64,000 nucleotides of DNA from positions 56,678,231-56,742,230 of the forward strand of contig CM017558.1 in the NCBI GenBank assembly GCA_007844125.1, written 5' to 3'. Below are positions 11,526 through 23,765 of this stretch, piece by piece. Position 1 is the stretch's first letter, and every line of letters begins with the position of its first letter. The notes under the pieces are model-generated. The model was given only the letters and a program-made list of their open reading frames with translations. It ran no database searches and was not told the DNA's origin. The position numbers and the translations under genes are program-made. The stretch comes from Sinonovacula constricta (taxonomy: Eukaryota; Mollusca; Bivalvia; Cardiida; Solecurtidae).

Positions 11526-11765
11526 AGCAGCACAAACATCAAAGCGTCTGCTTACCGTTATGCTTATATTCATTGCTGTGTAACTGCTATATACGTTATT
11601 TAGTATATTGTGCTCAACATCATTGAACGTAAGGGTGTTGAAACTGATATAAAATATAAAAAAACACCTACAAAGTAAATCTAATATTAGTTTATTTCTC
11701 TTTCCTTTTACGCATACTACTGTTCTAAAAGCAAAGCACTGAACATTGTTAACTGTGTACCCCAC

Positions 11766-13884
11766 ATGTTCCTATGTTCTCTACTGATATGACGTTGTTG
11801 TTTTTGTTGTCATTGTTTTGTTTGTTTGGGTTGTTTTTTTTTCTTTCTTTTTGCTGTGTCTTTGCTTTTCGAAAGTTGATTTGTTTTGTCATTAAGAACT
11901 ATTCGTTACAATATATGTCCCAACAGATAGAAGAATAGTAGAAATTAATGAGATTTATCTACACGGAGATCTAAAACTTGACAGAAAGTGAATATATTAA
12001 AATTTAAAGGTTGTCGGGATTATTATTAAATAAAATAGTGTTAATGAATTACATTTGTTTTGATTTTATTACATTTTCTTCTGTTGTTTATCATATAACA
12101 CTTTCATTGTCAGTATCAAATAAATAAGGTAAACGGAAAAAGAGAAAAGACAAAGGCCCCCAATCATAATTGAATCACGTTTTTCCTTTGTAATTTTCCT
12201 GATGCAATCTACTATTAGTTTTGCATGGTCAACACCTGCCGTCCATGTTCGAAGTGAAATGGGGTCGCTGATTTAAAAATATTGAATTGTGGTTATACAT
12301 GTATAAACACTGAATGCCTAAATGAACATTGGATGTGTAAACCAAAGAGAAACGTGACGACAAACATTATTTTATTGTTAAGAAACAAATTATAAACATA
12401 TAACTTTTTCTCCAATCGTAAGGCACTTATATTTGTGTGATACTGTTCTCCGGTGTGTATTCAAAAGCATTTTTGTTTATTTCTTTCATTTTCATGACAA
12501 ACATAATAACAAAGTAAATTTACAGCGTATCGTATCTTGATATCTGTATTATAAGTGGGCGTATTTATCAATCGCAGTCTTCTAAAATAATTATATTTTT
12601 ATATAATATGTGTTTGTACTTTTATAAGAAACAAAAAGTAATAAAATATGATTTTACTAAATAATAAAAACAATGGTTGATAAAAGCAAACTCTTTTTAA
12701 CCATTTTGACATTCGTTAAGAGGTTATTAATTATTAAAGATGAGGCCCTTTACTGAGATAGAAGCAGTGCTTGTTACTTTTGCTTCTGTATGTCACCATT
12801 CCTTTTTAAAACAGACTTAAACAAGTGTATATAGTGTTTTACTAAAACAGGACCCATTATTATAAGAATTAACCTGCCTTAACTGTAGTTGAGAGATGCA
12901 GTCAACCATGGACGCTTTAATTCTAACGCGGGCACAATGAAGGTGGCGATTTAATTTAAAACTTGACTTTAAGGAAAACATCTGATCATTCTTGCGTTGG
13001 TACGCAGGCCAGATATCACCATACACAAATACTTAACGAAGCAGCAAGGTAGCCAACCCCACTCTGACCTGAGAGATAAGCGTACACTTCCTTGTTTAGT
13101 CGTAAGGATTACTATTAGTTTTGATTTACGTTGTTTAGTGTGTGTTGTGAACATTCATTGGAAAAATTCCATTTAAGGAAGTTGTGGTAGGTATACTTAG
13201 GTATTTTAAATTTAAAGAATTAGACATATAAGGCTTAGCTTACTACTAAAACGGAAGACAAAAGTAAGTATTTTAGGATCAGTTCCTGAGAATATGAAAA
13301 AAGAACTTGTTAAAACGATACGCCATGTAATTTTAGCATTTGTGTCCTTGTGATATATATTGAAGGCTATGATTATAAGGGTAAAAGAAAGTATATTGTT
13401 TACTTCATGGAATGTATCTTTAATTCAGCCTTGAAGGAAATACTATTTAGTATTGTATGATATTTGAAACCTCGTCCATTGTAAGGTACCATTTAGAAAT
13501 ATTCACACAGCATTTATGAATAAGCTAGAGGATTATAATTATCAGCATACAAACGTACGCATCTATTCAAATGCTCTTTTAATTCTACAATGCAATTGAC
13601 ATTGAGTTAATTAACCTGTTGACAATTAATAAATGTTATGTAAACGCTCTCTAAACTTTGTCACTCTGTAAGATATAAGTGGCTCCCCTGTTCTTTCTCG
13701 ATTTGTTTTCTTTTATTTATTAATATGTGTATCATATCGTTCTACAATATATCATTTGACTTGATTTCGAACCACTTGGACATATTAAAGATTAATTTGT
13801 ACATCCTTAACCAACTGCAATTTAATATTATTTTAATTGACAAAAGCTTCATAGAATACAGTGCTTGTTCTTATTCTACAGAAA
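11766..13884. other. Upstream flank of receptor II
   Basis: No gene recognised. Blocks match 40,080-42,100 upstream of receptor III (for example 'acaaacataataac', 'ggtacgcaggcca', 'ccaaccccactctgacct') at clearly lower similarity than the 34,860/58,380 pair. It should hold the promoter and a 5' UTR exon; 'ttcttattctacag' just before the start codon looks like an acceptor, so the true transcription start is probably further upstream. Confidence 0.5.
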
Positions 13885-13957
13885 ATGCGTATTCACAATA
13901 TTCGAATGTTTGTCGTCTGTCTGATTATACGGCGTTCAGCGATCTCTGCAGAAGAAT
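13885..13957 (+). CDS. Receptor II exon 1: signal peptide
   Basis: ATG at 13885, donor T|gtaagt; 73 nt. The peptide is MRIHNIRMFVVCLIIRRSAI followed by SAEE: a basic start, a hydrophobic core and small residues before the lectin domain, as expected of a secretory signal. An acceptor-like ttctacag ends at 13,881, so a 5' UTR intron is likely. The same exon in III starts MKAHNIRMLAVYLIIRL, same length. Confidence 0.7.
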
Positions 13958-14361
13958 GTAAGTAAATTGTATTACATGTAGTTTAATTTACATTTTATGT
14001 CGCGATCTTACTCCATATTCGATTTGTTTTTCTCCAAGAAAGCGTGGATGTTGGCAGCAGACTGCTCTCAATCCTAATAAAGCAACCATACCTTTCGATA
14101 GAGTTGCAAACGGTTTTGTATTCAGAATGAAACGAGGTCTGAACAATTAACACAAAGGAAAACATCACACTGTACACAATATTTTAAAACACAACTTAAT
14201 GTGTGAATTATTGAAACTTTCAGTAAATGTAATTAAATGACGGTAGGTGGAGAAACACGTTTGCTGAAGCATGATGTGTTAATTAGTATCAGTGCAACAT
14301 TGTATAAGAAATGTACATTTGCACGACTTGTTGCACTCTTTTATATTGCATTTTGCTGCAG

Positions 14362-14589
14362 TGCTTAACATAGCAGTAGGCAAACCGGTAATGATGTCGT
14401 CAACACTGAACTACTCAGGACTTTGGGATGGCGGCCGTATGGTAGATGGAAATATCAGCACAGATGCTAACCATTGCAGCTGCTGCGCCAGTACGGACTA
14501 TGAAGACAATCCTTGGATCACAATTGACCTGCTTCGGGAGTTCAACGTAGTTAAAATTGATGTCAAGGGGAGAACAGATCTAGATCTGC
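14362..14589 (+). CDS. Receptor II exon: FTP1a (first half of fucolectin domain 1)
   Basis: Acceptor ctgcag, donor CTGC|gtatgt; 228 nt, phase 1-1. It reads LLNIAVGKPVMMSST…GGRMVDGN…CSCCAST…NPWITIDL…KGRTD, the standard N-terminal half of the fucolectin/tachylectin-4/pentraxin-1 (F5/8-type) fold. The F-lectin RxD is present (RTD), but the His expected 27 residues before that Arg is Ser. Confidence 0.8.
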
Positions 14590-14715
14590 GTATGTGGTTT
14601 AGCTTTTTGTCATTTATCACTTACCATATTTTTTGTATTTTAATTGGTCTTTTTGTGAGTACAATGATGGCTTTATGTCAATATTTAACAATTTGTGTCT
14701 GATTAATTCAAAAGA

Positions 14716-15005
14716 TAAAAATAAAGAGGACGGAACAGAACATCGTCATAGCTCGTACAATAATAAATGGGGAGTCTGCGAATGAGTGTTTGATTCACTG
14801 ACTTATGGGTCTCCTTGCCATTACTGACATGGGTTCGTGTCCCTGTCAACAGAAATCTGGGAAAGACATGCAATGCGACGGTGGTTCTATCCTGGCAGGG
14901 ATCCACCAAAACAGCTGGAAGTCGCGTTTGTAACCGTAATTGTGTTGCTATGATTATTTCTGTAAACAAAAATAAGTATATACTCAAAAAAAGTAATAAG
15001 ACAAA
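14716..15005. repeat. Intronic repeat shared with receptor III
   Basis: Matches 43,043-43,300 ('acaataataa…tggg', 'gtgttgctatgat') with indels, so it is non-coding. It includes GGGTTCGTGTCCC, which resembles a Pol III B-box, so an old SINE is possible. The open frames on both strands here are not conserved. Confidence 0.35.
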
Positions 15006-15035
15006 ATGAATTGTCAATGTGAGTACTCAATACAA

Positions 15036-15050
15036 GCACTACTACTACTT
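15036..15050. repeat. Short (CTA)4 tract, counterpart of the large expansion in III
   Basis: 'actactactactacttgtc' followed by 'attgtatttac'. In receptor III the same flanks enclose about 570 bp of CTA repeats (43,378-43,948). Confidence 0.7.
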
Positions 15051-15723
15051 GTCGTTATTGTATTTACTTGTTGTAACAATTTACCTTTTATAAGCCCTAA
15101 TAAAGAATTGTATGCCAAAAAGATTTCTTTTCTTCAAATAATTTATGTTTGGACATTTCCCTTTTAATTTTAGGAAGAAATTTTACGCCATTGTAGCCAT
15201 GATAACGTCATGGTCATTTAAAAAATTTCAGACATCATTTCCGTAATACTGAAAATTATGTTTATCGTCATGCGGAACAATGTAGATAACATCAAAGGTA
15301 TAGCATCAACCAAAATCATGAAAAAGAGTTGTTTTATCGGGCTTATATTCTTTCTTTCAGCTCAATGAAAGCTAGCTTAAATTTACAGGAAGATATTGGT
15401 AAAGATATTAATCAACTGATATTTAAATGTTCAGCTCGGCATATCGTCTGAAGTTCATTGGTGCGCTGTCATTTGTACCGTTTACGATATATATTGTACT
15501 TCATTTATGCTTTAGATCACTTGTTTAAAATGTTAAAACCGTTTTGTTTCAATTAATCTAGAATGTTGTAATAAGTATATAGTGTTCATGACTCAATTTA
15601 ATATGCTCTAATAATCTATTCTAAATAATCTTAGTTTATCTGTTATTTGTTGATTTGATTGTTGCATAACTAAAGGGAATAATATTGAATGACAACTTAT
15701 TTGTTCCTTATTATGCGTTTCAG

Positions 15724-15947
15724 CTTTTACCAGACTTGAAGGTGGGCTAATATATGCTGGCGACAACAAATCTAACATCCTAATCAGCAATACTTCGACT
15801 AATAACAGCATATATACCAATCCGACTGACCTAATAACAGCAAACGTAAACGTGTCAACCCGAATGATTACCTTAAACGGCCTAGACAATCAAATGGGAA
15901 TTGGTTAATAGTAGTCTGTGAACTAGAAATCTTCACCTTAGTGAAAT
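15724..15947 (+). pseudogene. Receptor II exon: FTP1b with a one-base deletion
   Basis: Acceptor gtttcag, donor AAAT|gtaagt. Up to NVSTRMITL it is a normal second half of the FTP domain (GLIYAGDNKSNILISNTS…). At 15,873-15,880 the sequence is TTAAACGG where receptor III has TTGAAACGG, so one A is missing and stop codons follow at once. Past that point the shifted frame is again family-like (KRPRQSNGNWLIVVCELEIF), so this is the only lesion in the exon besides an in-frame 6-nt difference. Either a recent inactivating change, an allele, or a consensus error. Confidence 0.75.
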
Positions 15948-15999
15948 GTAAGTATAATCTTTGTTCAAGCTTATGCAAAAAAGTTTCAAAACACAATGA

Positions 16000-17700
16000 A
16001 GTACAAGAGTTAAACAAAATGTTAATAAACCGTATTTACTTCAGTGTTACGTAATGATTATAACGGCAACTCTTTCTAGTTTACTTTGGTTTAATCGCTA
16101 TGCTGAGGCAAGCCTCTGCCAGATTTACTCGGGTTAAGACCTGGTCAAGGCCCGGACCAACAACACATGTTAGAACAACTTCAATTTAGTTTAAGATGAG
16201 GTGGTATTTATAGGACATGCAGTTTATCGCCGCGTGCAGGCACGCAACAGCCCTTCATACTACGTTATAAGATAATATGAGTGACAGCCCTGACAAACCT
16301 GAATGTCATCATAGATCCATTTGATTCTGAAGTACCTTCCATCAATATGAAATTATTCAAATATGAATACCGAAATAATATGGATGTGGGACGTCCAATG
16401 CGCTGCAGGCGGCGAGTATTCAAGATTCGAAATCAATCACTGCAAATATAAACTAAGAATGAAAATTATATCTAAACATGTCCCCAACATACATTACAAT
16501 TAGACAGGCATGGTTTGCTTCGTTTTGGCTTTTCCTAGGTTTTCTTAGTAGCAATAAAATATTTACATAATAAACTAATTACCATATCAACATTTTTATC
16601 ATGATAGTAAACTTGTAACGAACGCATTATCTATGAAAGGTTGCTGCTTTTGCTATTACTACATTTATAAAATTAACTATAATCGTTGCTAGAAGGCATG
16701 CCTTGTTTCCACATAAATAAAACTCATTGGGACGATGCGAGTTGGGAATATCCCACATAAAAATAATATTCCGATGTTTGCCCCGCTTCAATTAGCGACG
16801 CATATTTCATGTTATATTATGAAAATGGAGATCTTTGCCAGCTATGCTTAAACGTCTCAAATTCTTGGAAAACAATCGTATTCTTCGCAAATGGCAAATG
16901 TTTCGGCGCATTTGTCTAACGTCAGTTTTGAGCTACATAGAGATGATCACGCAAGGCGAACGCGGATGGATATCAAAGCGGTCAGCGCTGGTAGAAATTT
17001 CTAATTGCATCAGTAAAACTCATCTCAACAAAAACACACCACTTACCTATACACACACTGTATTATAAAGTCTATCGCAACTACTGTAGGCTACGTTTTC
17101 TTCCACAAATCTAGCAAGTGTATTTGCATTAGTTACAGCAGTCCGCAATAGGGATGTGTAAACTAAACACTTTTAAATTTTAATTTACAAGTTTTAATTG
17201 CATAGACCAAGTTCGATGGTAATTTAACTTCGTTAAGTTATAAGTTAGTATATGTTTTAAGAGTTACAGTGTATATTAAACCTTTTGCATTTATCATTTA
17301 TTTGTACCAATGAATGTATATGAAAACATATTCAAGTAGTGGCAATCTATTTTGTGGGTTATATACAATGCGCGTTTAATCAATTACAAAAGAGGATATA
17401 TTATTAGAGTAGTTAGTTGTATTTTCATAGTTTAAAATATTTTTAATGAATATTCATTTGATGTCATGTTTCGTACAAGCTTTCTTTTCCATTAGTGTTA
17501 AAGTTTTAGTAAATTTGTGTCGTTCTGAAAACGCCCTTTACGCTTTGAAGCCTCATCAATGCTGCATTCTTGTTTAGAATTGCACAGCGTGGTGCGAGCT
17601 AGTATCTTGACAAAAAAACAATCCTTGATGTTTTGTTCTAGGTGATGCTGTTGTTTTAAACCTGTCTTATAATTATGTTGTTTAAATAAGCATAGATTTT
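16000..17700. other. Intron between FTP1b and FTP2a of receptor II
   Basis: No exon recognised. The 77-codon frame at 16,835-17,068 has no family match and no counterpart in receptor III. The last 200 bp resemble 45,950-46,155. The SINE present in this intron of III (about 45,340-45,610) is not seen here. Confidence 0.5.
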
Positions 17701-17709
17701 GAATTGCAG

Positions 17710-17937
17710 TGCGGAACGTGGCTCTGGGAAAACCTGTAACAATATCATCAACACTTCTCCCATACTACAACCAATCCAACCCTTCTAGCGCAGTAGATGG
17801 TAACATTTCAGAGGATATCAACATGTGTGGATGTTGTGTCAGTACTGGTGGTAATGAACAACAGCCTTGGCTCACCGTGGACCTCCAGGGACAATACCTT
17901 GTTCAGAAAGTTGTCGTAACCGGCAGGATTGATAACC
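17710..17937 (+). CDS. Receptor II exon: FTP2a (first half of fucolectin domain 2)
   Basis: Acceptor ttgcag, donor AACC|gttcat (GT kept but weak; III has gtacaa). 228 nt, phase 1-1. It reads VALGKPVTISSTL…SSAVDGNISED…CGCCVST…QPWLTVDLQGQY…VVVTGRIDN. RxD is present as RID; the F-lectin His position is Ser. It is related to FTP1a, so the ectodomain arose by duplication of a two-exon lectin unit. Confidence 0.8.
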
Positions 17938-18228
17938 GTTCATGGGATGGTCAGCATAAATCTCGAGCATACCTAACACAATTTGATTTATTCTGAAATT
18001 TTATCACTGCACTTGTTATGCAGCTCCACAAAATAATTGATCGACTTGATGAGTTATTTCTTTTTCATTTTGCACTCGCATGTACCAATATTTTATAAAT
18101 ATAAAATACTTGCAAATGCTTGCTTTATAAATATAAAATACATATAGCAAATATTATATGGCATTTGAAACATTTGTATGCATAACTTTTTATCTCTTTA
18201 ACTGTAAACAATCATTTGATTATTTTAG

Positions 18229-18447
18229 AGTCACGAAACTTGGAAAATATTCAGATGTTTAATGGCGACCAGTTTTCATCAGTGGAATTATCACCACAGA
18301 TTGAGATAGTCAAGAAAAGCATTGTTACAGTCAGAAACCTAGACACAAAACTTATAAGGCTTGTTACTGTAAAACGACCAATCAAAAACAACGGGTATAC
18401 TAGTGGATGGTACCTGACGGTATGTGAGATTGAGATTTACGTCATAG
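18229..18447 (+). CDS. Receptor II exon: FTP2b (second half of fucolectin domain 2)
   Basis: Acceptor attttag, donor CATAG|gtaaga; 219 nt, phase 1-1. It reads SRNLENIQMFNGD…IVTVRNLDTKLIRLVTVKRP…GWYLTVCEIEIYVIG, ending with the VCEIE strand typical of the FTP fold. Fully open. Confidence 0.8.
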
Positions 18448-18749
18448 GTAAGATTTCTTTAGAATCCTATATCAAATAATACACTGCATGTAAACTTCAA
18501 AACAGTTAAAAATTAAAGCGCTGAGAGCACTAAGTTATCTCCTGTTTTAATGAAGCATGTCTGAGGCAAGACCTATCAAGAATACACACTTTTCGATACA
18601 CTGACAACCGGGTAGAGGTAAATTGTCAAGTATAGTTTACACGACTTTCAATGTAGTGGACATTGGGAAAGTTGAACTGATTGCTCTGTTCCTGTGAGAT
18701 CACACAAACCAAGTTTCATTTATAAATTCAAATTGATTTTAAATTTCGC

Positions 18750-18831
18750 AAAGCAATGTCCTCGTGAGAAGTGACGAGATGATGTCCGAGAAGATGTGAT
18801 CCGGGATACACAGGCAATATGTGCACACAGG
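18750..18831 (+). pseudogene. Relic of EGF exon 1 in receptor II
   Basis: The last about 40 nt (gatcc-ggatacacaggcaatatgtgcacacag|g, donor gtatgg) match the end of the EGF exon at 47,613-47,756. Upstream of that it is degenerate (two Cys codons lost, indels) and no acceptor or first cysteines can be placed. Confidence 0.65.
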
Positions 18832-19214
18832 GTATGGTTTCGTTATATTAAGAACAGTTTGCGCTGTATGTTAAAAGTACGAAATTGAAAAAAGAAACGC
18901 TTCAGCAGATGCATTCATACTAAGATAAAATGTATTTATAGTTTTATTAACGTCTTATCTCTAGCTCATTTAGACATAAAAATGTGCATATAGAAATACA
19001 ATTTAACGGCGTTAAATGTAATTTTCCTAATGAATTGTTGTAGATGTAGCTATTTTGTGGTCAAATGGACAACAGTTGTAATTAAAGTATAACATTGTTT
19101 ATCAGCAAAATAAAACCTAGGGGTTCTGTTAAGCAATCAGTTTTTTTGCTTAGCACATGTCCTTTGATAAATTGGTGAATATAAGCAGATATATATATTA
19201 TGCAATCACGTCAG

Positions 19215-19310
19215 ACTATCTTGTTGGAACATACGGTTTCTGTATACCGTTAGTATGGTAATGATGTCGGTCAGTGTAACAAAGTGACTGGGATATATGG
19301 GGACATGGGC
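19215..19310 (+). pseudogene. Decayed EGF exon in receptor II intron
   Basis: After 'cacgtcag' the reading D-Y-L-V-G-T-Y-G-F-C, then 'gtcagtgtaacaaagtgactggg' (QCNKVTG), is EGF-like, but the first Cys is Tyr (TAT) and stops interrupt it. The counterpart at 48,241 has AATGT (Cys kept) but lost the middle. Confidence 0.5.
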
Positions 19311-20150
19311 TTATATGTTAAATTCTCTGCCACTGTTCTTTTTTTAGAAATAACGGCTTAAGACCAAAAACATAAACTTAATCGTGCGAAACAAAATTTT
19401 CAGCAGATAAAAAAATTAAATACATGGAGTATCTTGCACAGAGGATTGGTCAAAACAGTAGCGACTGGCCCTTGCTTGTGCCATTCTTTACGCACCGGTT
19501 AAACCCCGTCAAAATCATAAAATGGGCTATGTTAAAATTTGTTTGTAAAAATTGTGCCCCACGTTCGCAATGGTATAATAATAAATCGAAGCGCTATTTG
19601 AGCGGTGTAGGTTTTACATTATAAAGAATAAAGGTGTGCAAATAATGGTCACTTAAATTATTCAGTGGTACATCGATTGCTTAACGCAATAAAAGCAGTC
19701 AAGTCTTCAGGTACAAAACAACCACCACTTCTACATGTAAATTACACACGAGGACAAAAGTTACAAAAAAACACAGCCACTCACATTTGATTTAGAAACA
19801 GTCTACAATACTTTCCATTTTTATGGTACTGTAACTAAAATTTGATCTGAAATGACTGCTCATAAGTTCTGCAGGACGCAATCCAAAACAGGCGGCGTTC
19901 AAAATTTACTTCCAATGTGTCGGTTAGACCAATTATTGTAAACGGACCCTTAAACAGTGAATTTAATTCCTAAGCGGTGTTGTTCATTTCATGTATTTCA
20001 GCATTACACATTATAATCACTTGAGCATCTAGTAACAATATTAATGCTAACATTTGAAGCATGTCTCGACACGTTTGACGTGACAATTCATATCAACATA
20101 CATATTTGTTTCTGTACAGGCACTACTTTTTTTCCTATGCCTTTACTAAC
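19311..20150. other. Conserved intron of receptor II
   Basis: Matches 48,310-49,150 in receptor III closely ('gcgctatttgagcggtgtagg', 'aagttctgcaggac', 'gcatctagt'). No exon found; small frames (for example 19,424-19,624) are not kept in III. Confidence 0.6.
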
Positions 20151-20159
20151 CGTGTGTTG

Positions 20160-20160
20160 T

Positions 20161-20197
<37 letters not shown>

Positions 20198-20222
20198 TAC
20201 TACTACTACTTCTACTACTACA
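20160..20222. repeat. (CTA)n microsatellite
   Basis: About 20 CTA units with two interruptions. The 'poly-Leu' and 'poly-Ser' frames here are repeat translation. Absent at the equivalent place near 49,180 in III. Confidence 0.95.
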
Positions 20223-21092
20223 AAACAACAACAATGCATTATAGGATATACATTCTATGAAGTCAGTCAATGATCTTGGATGAATGAATCTTTCAAGTTT
20301 TCCATGTTTGGTAAACACGTATACAAGTGTGGCGAATAAATGTTAAACTGTGTCGAGTCGTTATTGTGGCAAATCGGGAATAATTCATTCCAGGCAGATA
20401 CGGTGGCAAAGAAACTAGAAAAACATGCAATAGTAGACATGAATAATTTTAATATACACATAAAAATAAATACCTGCAACAATTCAGACTTAATATGTGT
20501 CTCTCTGTATATTATCAGTGCATCGTATCGATATGCACGAAAGTTTGACCTACGTTGAAATTTGTGTTAGAGCTCAGAAAATTGACAATTGTCTCCTGTA
20601 ACGTACAAAAACTGAAACGCGCACCCTTTGGTAGACTTTGTACGCTTATGAAGCTGATTTTAAGCCAAAACACATTTAACAACTTCGTTTATGGCGCATT
20701 GCGGTTTCCGCTGGTAACCAGGCAAATAATCACTGTTTGGACCGTCGTGTCATTGAAAATGTTTGGCTAAGTGTCATTTGTGTCTAAAATGTAAATGTTT
20801 TTTGTTTATAAAATTTTGAAAACGTATCGCTTAATATGTTTTAAAATTATATCGCTTTGTAGTGAAATTTAAATAAAAGGTCTATTTCTTGGGGTATTTA
20901 GTTTAAGCATATTGTGTAATATGAGTAAAACGGATTTAAATGTTTGATTTGCTTCCTTCTTCTGTCAAGTAAGATAAGTGAGACAAGACAACCTACATTA
21001 AATATATTTAAATATCTATTTTATTTGAGTTCTTAAATATTTTATTTGAGCTAGTAATATTTTGTTACGATTTTGTTTTAATTTTTCTTCAG

Positions 21093-21227
21093 AATGCGAA
21101 TCTAGTAAATATGGCTATAACTGTTCCGAAAACTGTGGCCATTGCTTGCATACCAAATGTGATCACGTGACCGGTCTTTGTCTAGAGGGATGCCAACCTG
21201 GATATAGAGGGGATGGATGTCATGAAG
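21093..21227 (+). CDS. Receptor II exon: EGF (single, apparently recombinant)
   Basis: Acceptor tttcttcag, donor GAAG|gtacac; 135 nt, phase 1-1. Eight-cysteine MEGF pattern: [33 protein letters not shown]…GDGC. The left flank is nearly identical to that of EGF2 in III (50,074) and the right flank to that of EGF4 in III (51,171), so this exon stands where III has three. Confidence 0.85.
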
Positions 21228-21279
<52 letters not shown>

Positions 21280-21280
21280 G
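21228..21280. repeat. (CA)n(TA)n microsatellite after the EGF exon
   Basis: About 15 CA units then about 9 TA units, starting within the donor (gtacacaca). TA tracts also follow EGF2 and EGF4 of III. Confidence 0.9.
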
Positions 21281-21989
21281 GTGATGCTTGGTATCATTCA
21301 TTGACTTTTTCTACGCATGTATACATATATATATAAATGCTGCCGTGTTTGGAATTATTAAGCTACCTTTTTAACTTTTTAACTTTAAAACTCCTCAAAC
21401 AAATTTTAATTATTGGATTTCGTTAACATATGTTTTAATATTTTTTATGAAAACCAAGAAGCACTGATTATTCTGTTCTGTTCTGTTTTTTGTTTTTTTA
21501 AATCTATAACCAAAGAGAGTATGCGTTTATTTAATAAAAATATTTTATCGTATTTCTCAAAAATGAACAAGTACCTTTAATTCTTTTAGTATACGTCTTA
21601 AAGGCTGTACTTGCCATAGTGGATTACAATATAAAAATCAGCATTTGACCAGTTTCGTCAGAACGTATAATCTTAAGTGTAATTTTGAATTAGAAATAGG
21701 TATTAGAAAAAAGAACATTTCATAAACTTCTAATTAAGCAGCTTTTGTTTTGTTAGTTTGATATTTTAAATAATATGAAAGCTACTTTCAGTGATAAGGA
21801 AAAAATATGTATTTCTCTTTGGAACAAGAATCTCGTCAAAGAACAGCAATCACTTCATGTACAAGCCATTTATATATTATAATAGTGAGTTATTTAAAAG
21901 ATTCCACGAGTGTTCCTTTATTACAAATTATATCATAAATCCTGAAATCTGATCCACGAAATGAAAAGTAATTAAAACATTCCTGTATA

Positions 21990-22110
21990 TACGGTATAAA
22001 GTGTTCCAAATCTTGCGGTCAATGTGTCAGAAACGAAACATGTAACACTATTGATGGGACATGCGCACATGAATGTACTGTGGACTACGTGGTTGACCTT
22101 TGTCAAACAA
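21990..22110 (+). pseudogene. Dead EGF5 exon of receptor II
   Basis: Matches the EGF exon of receptor I from 'tcttgcggtcaatg' to the donor ACAA|gtgagg, but about 23 nt that in receptor I hold ttttcatttcag, the first Cys and following codons are missing. With no acceptor the exon should be skipped; phase 1-1 makes that harmless to the frame. Receptor III shares the same deletion. Confidence 0.7.
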
Positions 22111-22311
22111 GTGAGGGATAATTATGATGACTTAATTATTCAATTAAAATTAACACGTTTTTAAATATTAATAAAAAAATATATTGGAGACTGTTGTGTG
22201 ATTGCTTTGTAATTCCTTTCTTTTATTTGGAAACTCAAATATATACTTTTTTTTTTGTTATTATTGAAAATTCTTTATTGACTACTTTTTCTTTTCCAAA
22301 TGAACGTATAG

Positions 22312-22447
22312 CAAGGTCAAAGTGTGAGGAAACAAAATCCGTCCGATACGATATAACAGCTGGCGTAATAGGAGCAGTAGTAGGTGCTGTCATGTCGATG
22401 TGTATCTCTATTGCCGTGGTCTTGGTACGGCGAAAGAGACTGTGCAA
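22312..22447 (+). CDS. Receptor II exon: transmembrane segment
   Basis: Acceptor cgtatag, donor AA|gtaagt; 136 nt, phase 1-2. Stalk ARSKCEETKSVRYD, helix [17 protein letters not shown]…IAVVLV, then RRKRLCK. GAVVG is a GxxxG motif. Only two residues differ from receptor III. Confidence 0.85.
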
Positions 22448-23530
22448 GTAAGTTCGTTTTAATGAAGAGCAGCATTTAACATTATTAGAAAATTTAATCA
22501 CATACAAAAAAGCAATTTAAATAACTTTGATTTCCTAAAATAAATTCTTACTTACTAAAAAAATGCCAGTCCTAAATAATTGGTTTGTATCACACAAAGA
22601 TTATCTCACGTTATTAAATTCCTACTGGCAGTTATTTCAGTCAAATTACTCTATAGGCAGTGAGAAATGTTACTTAAACATAGAGCCGTTCTTACATAAG
22701 AAGGGATTTATTTCTAGCATTATTAATTATGTTGCAGTAAGTCCCATGAGAAATTCAGCATAAAAACACTCTGGTACCGAAAATAGGTATAAACATAATG
22801 GTTGAACGTTAAATGGTAGAGAAGCAATTAGATAACAGAAGTACAAACACAATTCAACAGTTACCGCCGGGGACAGGTCAATAGGAAAAATAGAGGGACC
22901 GAATGATTAAACCGGTTTGCGGGGCTTTATCTACGCACAAATGGTGCATTAAATATAACATCAAATCTAGACAACTTGCAATAGAGATCTGGAGTTCCAC
23001 GTTGACAAGAAGTATTACATGTATATACAAACAATAGTACACACAAAGAGTAATCTAAATCTATCAAAAACGTCTAAAAATCTCAATTACGAATCAAAAC
23101 GTTTTTCAATTTGAAAAAGAGCATATTATCAGACCTAAGTAATCACGTCAGCTCATTGGAAGCAGATATGAGATATATGCATTTTCAAACACTAATAACA
23201 TTGTAGAAGCAAATAAAAAAGGGAAATTGTTATTTAACAGCATCAAGACCAATTGAAACGTTTTAGTATCGTGATATACATATGTATATGAATATCAAAC
23301 GATCAGGCGAATGTGCTATATATCAAGCTGCTGGGCTATCAACTGAAAGACACCCGACTAACAACATTGCCCGGTAACACTTGGTCCAGAAATTGTCCGA
23401 AAAAATCAACCTCGCAAATCAAATAATGCAGATAACTGAACACTGTAATATTCAATTTATCTATAACTTCTCGCACAAACACTATGCTTAAATATCCTCA
23501 CAATGACTAACAGTCCTTAAGTAAATCGAG

Positions 23531-23765
23531 ATGACAACTATCAAAAACACAATGTTGACAACATTGGATTCCGCCACAAAGAATTCCAACCTAACGGTCC
23601 ACGGTGGTTTCAATAACATGTTTGCTGGAAATATATTTGGTGGAACATTAAACATTAAAATCCAGCCTCCTATTCAACAATTATGCGTTAATGCCACTGC
23701 ATAATGTTCAAGCCACTGCACAAAAAGCCTAAAAGATTATATGCATAATCGACAAAGACATCGAT
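23531..23765 (+). pseudogene. Short reading frame in intron, interrupted here, open in III
   Basis: From ATG at 23,531 it reads through HGGFNNMFAGNIFGG and IKIQPPIQQLCVNATA, then TAA at 23,702-23,704. Receptor III has GAA at that codon and continues CSSHCTKSL…HNRQRHR to a TGA (53,384-53,565). An AATAAA lies about 130 nt downstream in both. I do not recognise the family. It could be an alternative terminal exon or a gene fragment carried in the intron. Confidence 0.35.

Noticed and set aside
11070..11765. 231-codon minus-strand frame with Asp/Asn runs
   Set aside because: ATC repeat translation, low complexity, not conserved at 39,830-40,080 or 63,200-63,450.
16835..17068. 77-codon frame in the receptor II intron
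   Set aside because: No counterpart in receptor III, no recognised motif, no splice or start context.
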